A DNA stretch of 11,764 nucleotides from Gammaproteobacteria bacterium (GTDB lineage Bacteria; Pseudomonadota; Gammaproteobacteria; JALTLT01). Where the stretch lies: contig JALTLT010000338.1 of assembly GCA_027001815.1 (NCBI GenBank), forward strand, positions 1 to 11,764, in the 5' to 3' direction. The notes beneath the pieces were generated by a model. The model made no database searches. It saw nothing but the letters and a program-made list of their open reading frames with translations, and had not been told where the DNA came from. The position numbers and the translations under genes are program-made. Shown here piece by piece: positions 7,408-11,764 of the stretch. Position 1 is the stretch's first letter, and every line of letters starts with the position of its first letter.

Positions 7408-7428
7408 AGGCTTTCCTGACGCCTGGAC

Positions 7429-7968
7429 TCAGAACCAGTAGCGCGGATAGTGACGCCTGGGGTTGCGGGAGAGGTTGTTGACCGCCAGGGCGACCAGCAG
7501 CATCACCAGGGCACCCGTGGCGACCGGCGTGAGGACGAAGAGGTAACCGATGTCGTGGACACGGCTCCCGCCGATCACCGCGATCAGGGCCGTGGCGCCG
7601 CCCGGCGGATGCAGGGTGCGGGTGAAATGCATGGCGACGATGGAGAGAGAGACCGCCAGGGCGCCGAGCAGGGCGGTGTCGCCGGGGATCAGCTTGAAGA
7701 CGGTGACCCCGATGGCCGCCGAGATGATGTGGCCGCCGAGCAGGTTTCGGGGTTGGGCGAACTCAACCTGCGGCGCTCCGTAGATGAGCACGGCCGAGGC
7801 GCCGAAAGAGCCGATCAGGAAGAGGTTGGTGGAGGTGAGCCGGCTCAGCAGGGCAACCGCATAGATGCCCACGAACGCCCCGAGCCAGGACCAGGCGATC
7901 TTGCTGAACGGTTTTCGCGGTGGGCAGCGCTCGCCTCCGCGCATGCGGTTGAGCCACGTCTCGATCAT
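7429..7968 (-). CDS. HPP-family integral membrane protein
   Basis: This is a 179-residue membrane protein of the HPP family (DUF/Pfam HPP), named for its His-Pro-Pro motif. Cyanobacterial and chloroplast members have been reported to take part in nitrite transport; the role of most bacterial members is not settled. The motif HPPGGATAL is at 120-128. The other family landmarks are GSFGASAVLIYG (53-64) followed by the AQPRN segment (71-75) and GGHIISAAIGV. Hydrophobic helices are at about 24-42, 50-64, 80-94, 98-115 and 140-164. The N-terminus (1-22) is basic and cytoplasmic-looking. The start ATG has no visible Shine-Dalgarno sequence; the ATG nine codons in is an alternative. It converges on the asparagine-synthetase-like gene (21-bp gap) and lies 127 bp downstream of the coiled-coil gene on the same strand. 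Confidence 0.9.
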   Translation of the reverse strand: MIETWLNRMRGGERCPPRKPFSKIAWSWLGAFVGIYAVALLSRLTSTNLFLIGSFGASAVLIYGAPQVEFAQPRNLLGGHIISAAIGVTVFKLIPGDTALLGALAVSLSIVAMHFTRTLHPPGGATALIAVIGGSRVHDIGYLFVLTPVATGALVMLLVALAVNNLSRNPRRHYPRYWF

Positions 7969-8095
7969 AAGGTTGGCAACGAATCAGGATGCAGGAACTG
8001 GAATCCTACCCCATCTCTTCCGGCTGGTCATGCGATTCTCCCCGAGTAGATCCCACCCGCCTTGACCCAGGAACTTGACATCCGGCGGCGGAGCT

Positions 8096-8719
8096 TCACT
8101 CGGCCTGCTTGAGCTGGGCGGACATCTGTCGGAAGTCGGCCTTTTCGCCGAACTTGGCCTCGTAGAGGCGGGAATACTCCTGCATCACCTCGTCGACGTT
8201 CTCGAGTGCCTCCTTGAGTTGATTCTGCAGCCGTTCGTTTTCCCTCTCCAGCGTCTGGTTGCGTCCATGCAGGTGTTTCAACATGCGGGTCAGCTTGCTG
8301 TTCTCTGCTACCAGGGCCTCCTCCCGCTCCTGGAGATTCTGCATGTGTTCGACGATGAACCGCTGGTAGCCACTGGAGAGGGCCTGAATGTTCTTGTCGA
8401 GAGATGGCACCGTGTCGGGATCGGGCGAGGTGATCAACCGGAGCAACTGTTGATAGATCCGGGTCTCGCTCCGAATCAGCTTGCGGGTGTGATCCCCGGC
8501 GTCGTCCGGGCACAGTTTGCAGATCTCGGTGAAGATATCCTGCAGTTTCTCGGTCCGTTCGGGGGCCGTCGCCTTGACGTTTGCCGCCAGGTGTCTCGCG
8601 GTTTCACGGTTCCGTCTCTTGCGCCGAAGCGCGACGAACAGAACGACGAGGAAGAGGAGCAGCAGAACCCCCCCCACCTCGGCAAATATCACGGTTAATC
8701 CCATGAGCCACTCGCTCAT
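8096..8719 (-). CDS. Membrane-anchored coiled-coil protein, partner of the VWA protein
   Basis: I do not recognise a named family. The 207-residue product has one membrane helix at about 7-31 followed directly by LRRKRRNR. By the positive-inside rule this puts the short N-terminus in the periplasm and the rest in the cytoplasm. Residues 50-120 form a helical region with KLCPDDAGDHTRKLIRSETR. Residues 121-189 show a heptad-rich coiled coil (EREEALVAENSKLTRMLKHL and then TLERENERLQNQL). The start is the ATG at 8719, with GAGAGG eight bases upstream; a GTG three codons earlier lacks such a site. It begins 12 bp after the VWA gene stop on the same strand, so the two are surely co-transcribed and probably interact. 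A scaffold or signalling adaptor is likely; an enzyme is not. Confidence 0.85.
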   Translation of the reverse strand: MSEWLMGLTVIFAEVGGVLLLLFLVVLFVALRRKRRNRETARHLAANVKATAPERTEKLQDIFTEICKLCPDDAGDHTRKLIRSETRIYQQLLRLITSPDPDTVPSLDKNIQALSSGYQRFIVEHMQNLQEREEALVAENSKLTRMLKHLHGRNQTLERENERLQNQLKEALENVDEVMQEYSRLYEAKFGEKADFRQMSAQLKQAE

Positions 8720-8731
8720 CACCTGCACCTC

Positions 8732-11332
8732 TCAAGCCGTCGGATCCGCGGTTCCGGTCGCCGCTCCCTTTTCCGGAGGGAGTCCGTCCTTCCCGCCGTC
8801 TCCACTCTCGGGGAGACTCACGGTATCATTCTCTTCCCCTTCTTCCCCGTTCAGCATCGCTTCCCACTGGGCCGCCAGTTCGTTGTTTCCCTCCAGTGAG
8901 GATGCCGTGACCTCCTCGGTTCCGGTCCCCGTGGAGTCACCGGCCTCCTCCCCGAGCATCGCCTCCCACTGGGCGGCCAGGTCGTCATCCTCTTGCGCCG
9001 GGCCGGAGGAGGTGGGTTCCGGCTCGTCGGCCTCGTCCGTTGTGGCGTCGCCCTCCAGCATCGCCTCCCACTGTGCGGCGAGATCGTCGTCCGGAGCTTC
9101 GTCCTCCTCCTCGCTGGCCTCTCCGTTGCCGGCCGGCGGGTCGGATTCCCCTCCAGCCGGTGCCGCCTCCGCGAGAGTGACCGGTATCTCTTCCCCGCCC
9201 GTCTCGCCTGTCGGCGCCGCCTCGATCGGGGCGGCGGTATCGCCACTCTCCAGCGGCGACGGCTCTTCGCGAGGGAGCTGCGTTTCCGGTGGTTCGTCGC
9301 CGTCGGGGGGGGCGGGTGTATCGTCGGCGGCGAGATCCAGTTCCTCCTCGATCATGCTCTCCGTTGCGGACGGATCGATCTCTCCGGTTTCATCAGTCTC
9401 CTCCCGATCGTCGACCGCGACAGACTCTTCCCCCCGCGCTTCCTCTTCGACCGCCACCTCTTCCGCTGTGCGGGAGTCGCTCTCCCCGGCTGCTTCTCCA
9501 CCGCTCTCCGGCGGCTCCTGCGGCGGTGATGCCTCCTCTTCGTCGTGAGCGGGTGAGAGCTCTTCGAGACTCTCTCCGACCAGGGCGTCGGCCACCTTCT
9601 GGCGATTCCAGGCCCTCCATCCGAAGAAGCCCGCGATGCCCAGTATCAGGTTCCCAACGCCGATGGAGATACCGATCTTCATGGTGGAACTGAGCCCGCC
9701 TGGCTCTTCCCCGGTGTTGCTCCCCTCCTTGGTCGAAGGCGGACTCTCTGCCGGGGCCGTGTCGCCATGCCGGTCCGAACCCGGGACGATCGCCGCCGTC
9801 GCCGGCGGGGCCCCGGGTACCGGTCGGCTCAACTGGACGTCGTAGGGACTCCCGTCGTTGCGCAGGGCGTGCAGGTCCAGCAGGATCTCCCGGCCGGCGA
9901 AGGCGAGGGGCAGAGTGGCACTCCAGTGTCCCCTCCCCACCAGTGGAAGCGGAAACTCGGTCCCTTCGCCTGCGGTCATGCGGACGCGGATGGAGGACTC
10001 CTTCAGCAGGCCCGGCGTGGTGGTCAATTCCACCCGCACGTTTCCCCCCCCTTCGTCCCTCTCCAGGGTCAGCTCGAAGGGGACGTCATGGATCTTGATG
10101 GCGCGCCTCAGCTCGCGCTTGTAGGTGGGGCCGTAGGCGTTGATGGCGATCTCGTAGCTGCCGGGCAGAAGTGTACGGTTGAGAAGGGTGGAGAAGATGC
10201 CATCCCCTTTCTGGCGATCGGCCTCCTCACCGTCGTCCGCCAGAGGCCAGATGACCGGGTCGCCCCCTTCGCTCTCCTGTCGCAGGTAGAAGCGGGAGAG
10301 GGCGAGAAAGCGCGGATCCGTCACTACCTCTTCCCCCTGCAGGAGCCAGGCTGTCACCGGCAATGCATCCCCGATCAGGAGGTTGGCGGGGAGCGGGGAG
10401 GTCTCCAGCCGCAGGTTGGTCACCACCATCACGCGGTTGTCCGGATCCAGCTCTCCCTCGATGAGCCACTCCCCCGGGGATGGGGAGTTGACCGTGATCA
10501 TGTCGTAGTGCTGCTGGTGGAGCCACTTGACGCTCTCCGGGTGTTCGTCGGCGGACCAGAGGGCCCCCTCGGGGGTTCGCAGGCGGGTGATCTCCTGCTC
10601 CGGGGGATGGAAGGCGAGCACCGTCATGTCCGAGATCGATTCGTCGATGGCGAAGCTGTTGCCCTCGAGGGGGACGCTGTCCGGTTTCACCGAACTCTCG
10701 AACAGGCGCAGGAAGATACGCTGCAGGGTCTCCGCATCCTCCACCTGCTCGTACCAGCCATCCGTGCGGTTGGAGAGGGTCTGCAGGAGTTCCGCATCGG
10801 CATTGGAGGAGAGGGCGATGGTGTGGATGCGCCCTCCCGCGGCGTGGATGGCCGGCAACAGCTCCTCCAGAACCCGCTGGCGCGAGTGTGCGTCCTCGGC
10901 GGGGTCCTTCGAGACGTCGACCATGCCGTCGGTGAGGAGGATCAGGTGTCGCTCCACCCCTTCCGGGGCTGGTCCCCGCCAGTCACGGGTGGCTCGCCGG
11001 AGCGCCTCTTCGATATTGGTGTAGAGGCCGCGGGAGTGGATCCGCCGGGCAGCCTCGTCGGCGCGCTGCTTCCACGCCTCGTCCACGATACCCAGCTTCA
11101 CATCCATGTTGACGTAGCGTCCGAAGCTCCACACTCCGGAGCGGATACCCTCGGGCATGAGGCCCACCAGCATGCGCATGGCGGGAACCCGCAGATTGTT
11201 CGGGTCGTTCTGCTTCATGCTGCCGGAGACGTCGATCAATACCCGCAGATCGGTCGCCGGGGGATCCGCCGCCTGCAGGGGCAGAGCACCCCACAGCAGC
11301 AGCAGCAGGCCGAGAATCCTTGTCCTTGCCAT
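8732..11332 (-). CDS. Transmembrane VWA-domain protein with acidic repeat-bearing tail (866 aa)
   Basis: Residues 1-21 are a signal peptide (MARTRILGLLLLLWGALPLQ, then A before ADPP). A VWA domain spans about 29-215 with an intact metal site: DVSGS (34-38), the Thr in GLYTNIEEAL (T105) and LLTDGMVD (D135). The segment SGSMKQNDPNNLRVPAMRML resembles an uncharacterised gammaproteobacterial VWA family that I recall as TIGR03503; this needs checking. Residues 220-505 look like beta-sandwich domains, including the Ca-site-like DDGEEAD...GDGIFS (366-381). A membrane helix lies at about 552-573, followed by WRAWNRQK. The last 290 residues are very acidic and Pro-rich, predicted cytoplasmic, with (D/N)(D/E)LAAQWEAML at 748-759, 782-793 and 816-827. 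The start is set by the signal peptide; no good ribosome-binding site is seen, and the ATG at 11356 is an alternative. It is followed by its coiled-coil partner. Confidence 0.88.
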   Translation of the reverse strand: MARTRILGLLLLLWGALPLQAADPPATDLRVLIDVSGSMKQNDPNNLRVPAMRMLVGLMPEGIRSGVWSFGRYVNMDVKLGIVDEAWKQRADEAARRIHSRGLYTNIEEALRRATRDWRGPAPEGVERHLILLTDGMVDVSKDPAEDAHSRQRVLEELLPAIHAAGGRIHTIALSSNADAELLQTLSNRTDGWYEQVEDAETLQRIFLRLFESSVKPDSVPLEGNSFAIDESISDMTVLAFHPPEQEITRLRTPEGALWSADEHPESVKWLHQQHYDMITVNSPSPGEWLIEGELDPDNRVMVVTNLRLETSPLPANLLIGDALPVTAWLLQGEEVVTDPRFLALSRFYLRQESEGGDPVIWPLADDGEEADRQKGDGIFSTLLNRTLLPGSYEIAINAYGPTYKRELRRAIKIHDVPFELTLERDEGGGNVRVELTTTPGLLKESSIRVRMTAGEGTEFPLPLVGRGHWSATLPLAFAGREILLDLHALRNDGSPYDVQLSRPVPGAPPATAAIVPGSDRHGDTAPAESPPSTKEGSNTGEEPGGLSSTMKIGISIGVGNLILGIAGFFGWRAWNRQKVADALVGESLEELSPAHDEEEASPPQEPPESGGEAAGESDSRTAEEVAVEEEARGEESVAVDDREETDETGEIDPSATESMIEEELDLAADDTPAPPDGDEPPETQLPREEPSPLESGDTAAPIEAAPTGETGGEEIPVTLAEAAPAGGESDPPAGNGEASEEEDEAPDDDLAAQWEAMLEGDATTDEADEPEPTSSGPAQEDDDLAAQWEAMLGEEAGDSTGTGTEEVTASSLEGNNELAAQWEAMLNGEEGEENDTVSLPESGDGGKDGLPPEKGAATGTADPTA
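8852..9091 (-). repeat. Three 36-bp repeats, period exactly 102 bp, inside the VWA gene
   Basis: Copies lie at 9056-9091, 8954-8989 and 8852-8887. They encode DDDLAAQWEAML, DDDLAAQWEAML and NNELAAQWEAML. The 66-bp spacers between them have diverged fully in sequence but kept their length. The pattern suggests ancient duplication of a 34-residue unit, with selection only on the 12-residue motif. Confidence 0.95.
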
Positions 11333-11369
11333 GTGGTTCTGCCGATTTGCTTTCATTTCCTTGACATAT

Positions 11370-11395
11370 CGGCGGAAATCGCCGGTTCTTGAACC
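11370..11395. repeat. Two adjacent short inverted repeats between the VWA gene and putA
   Basis: CGGCG-gaaat-CGCCG (11370-11384) is followed directly by GGTTC-tt-GAACC (11384-11395). They lie in the 179-bp divergent region 11333-11511, about 40 bp upstream of the VWA start and 115 bp upstream of the putA start. They could be operator sites. A weak sigma-70-like pair for putA, CTGCCA (11397-11402) and TATGCT (11420-11425) with a 17-bp spacer, lies just to the right; each hexamer matches consensus at four of six bases. Confidence 0.3.
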
Positions 11396-11502
11396 TCTGC
11401 CAGGCACGACGCCATGGGCTATGCTCGGAGTGCGTGACGAGGGCCTCCCGGAGAGGTGGCATGACGGCTCTCCGGGGATTCGAGACGGTACCGATATTTT
11501 CC

Positions 11503-11511
11503 GGAGGAAGG
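11503..11511 (+). promoter_or_regulatory. Ribosome-binding site of putA
   Basis: GGAGGAAGG lies directly before the ATG at 11512, with GGAGG four bases away. A second in-frame ATG at 11461 is preceded by GGAGAGG (11450-11456), so a product 17 residues longer is possible. Confidence 0.6.
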
Positions 11512-11764
11512 ATGGAGCGGCAGAGCCTGGTGATCGATGCGGCAGAGGGGATCCGGCAGATTCCGGGGATGCAGGCGTTGAGGCGGCTGCACCTCGCCGA
11601 CGAACGGGAGAGGCTGGAGGTGCTGATCGGCCACTATTCGCCGGATGCCGGCGAGCAGGAGGCGGTCTTCCGCGAGGCGTGCGAACTGATCGCGGAGGTG
11701 CGGCGAAGGGGGGACGAACAGGGTGGACTGGAGGCGCTGCTGAGGGAATACGATCTCTCCTCGC
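11512..11764 (+). CDS. putA: Proline dehydrogenase / glutamate-semialdehyde dehydrogenase PutA, N-terminal fragment
   Basis: PutA oxidises proline to glutamate in two steps, using FAD in the proline dehydrogenase domain and NAD in the aldehyde dehydrogenase domain. It sits at the inner membrane and feeds electrons to the quinone pool. Only the first 84 residues are in the window, open to the edge. The diagnostic part is the end: EACELIAEVRRRGDEQGGLE followed by ALLREYDLSS. This matches the PutA arm segment that precedes the conserved LSSQEGVALMCLAEALLRIPD stretch, whose start is cut by the window edge. The N-terminus is short and shows no ribbon-helix-helix DNA-binding domain as in E. coli, so this would be a bifunctional PutA that does not repress its own gene. 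It is divergent from the VWA gene. The call rests on a short fragment. Confidence 0.78.
   Translation, partial: MERQSLVIDAAEGIRQIPGMQALRRLHLADERERLEVLIGHYSPDAGEQEAVFREACELIAEVRRRGDEQGGLEALLREYDLSS

Noticed and set aside
7408..7428. Possible bidirectional terminator between the asparagine-synthetase-like and HPP genes
   Set aside because: Only 21 bp lie between the stops, with short 4-bp complementarity (AGGC/GCCT) and no T-run.
7969..8095. Gap between the coiled-coil gene and the HPP gene, checked for a small gene, terminator or promoter
   Set aside because: It holds only an 8-codon ATG frame on the minus strand, no stable hairpin and no clear promoter hexamers. A plus-strand TTGACA has no matching -10.
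8517..9548. Long plus-strand open frame (343 aa) very rich in Ser, opposite the end of the VWA gene
   Set aside because: It is the antisense shadow of the acidic Glu/Asp-rich tail; low-complexity Ser runs are what those codons give in reverse. The minus-strand gene has coherent domains and a coupled partner.
9767..11392. 541-aa plus-strand open frame across the VWA domain
   Set aside because: It is complementary to a well-supported VWA gene, has no family features, and is a product of high GC, which makes stops rare in shadow frames.

Overview
This window looks like a piece of chromosome from a GC-rich gammaproteobacterium. The strongest sign is gene order: valS, a small unnamed gene, holC and pepA run on the minus strand and face lptF-lptG on the plus strand, followed by an RDD-family gene. 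This is the arrangement known from Pseudomonas and relatives. Base composition and codon use look even throughout. I see no insertion sequence, phage gene, CRISPR array, tRNA or rRNA. Genus cannot be fixed from the sequence; an environmental, possibly Chromatiales-like lineage would fit, but that is a guess.

Layout. (1) Positions 1-2403, minus strand: a tightly packed operon pepA > holC > 121-aa acidic protein > valS (only its first 35 codons are in the window). Gaps are 4 bp, 4 bp and a 1-bp overlap. (2) 2404-2764: a divergent promoter region of about 360 bp, locally AT-rich, with three TTTTGTG repeats. (3) 2765-4902, plus strand: lptF and lptG, the two membrane subunits of the lipopolysaccharide export ABC transporter, with GTG and TTG starts and a 4-bp overlap. 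(4) 4939-5385, minus: an RDD-family membrane protein. (5) 5569-7407, plus: an asparagine-synthetase-family protein whose N-terminal glutaminase domain has lost its catalytic cysteine. (6) 7429-7968, minus: an HPP-family membrane protein. (7) 8096-11332, minus: a two-gene unit made of a large secreted/transmembrane von Willebrand A (VWA) protein and a small membrane-anchored coiled-coil protein. (8) 11512 to the end, plus: the N-terminus of PutA (proline catabolism), divergent from the VWA gene.

The first three blocks are housekeeping: peptide turnover, the replication clamp-loader accessory subunit chi, tRNA charging and outer-membrane LPS assembly. The accessory interest lies between 5.4 and 11.4 kb. 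The VWA protein appears to have a signal peptide, a periplasmic metal-site VWA domain with Ig-like regions, one membrane helix, and an acidic tail of about 290 residues, predicted cytoplasmic. That tail carries three copies of the motif (D/N)(D/E)LAAQWEAML spaced exactly 34 residues (102 bp) apart. Its partner has one N-terminal membrane helix and a cytoplasmic coiled coil. Together they look like an uncharacterised envelope-spanning complex with a repeated docking motif. This pair is the best candidate in the window for an undescribed system. The glutaminase-dead asparagine-synthetase homologue is the second.
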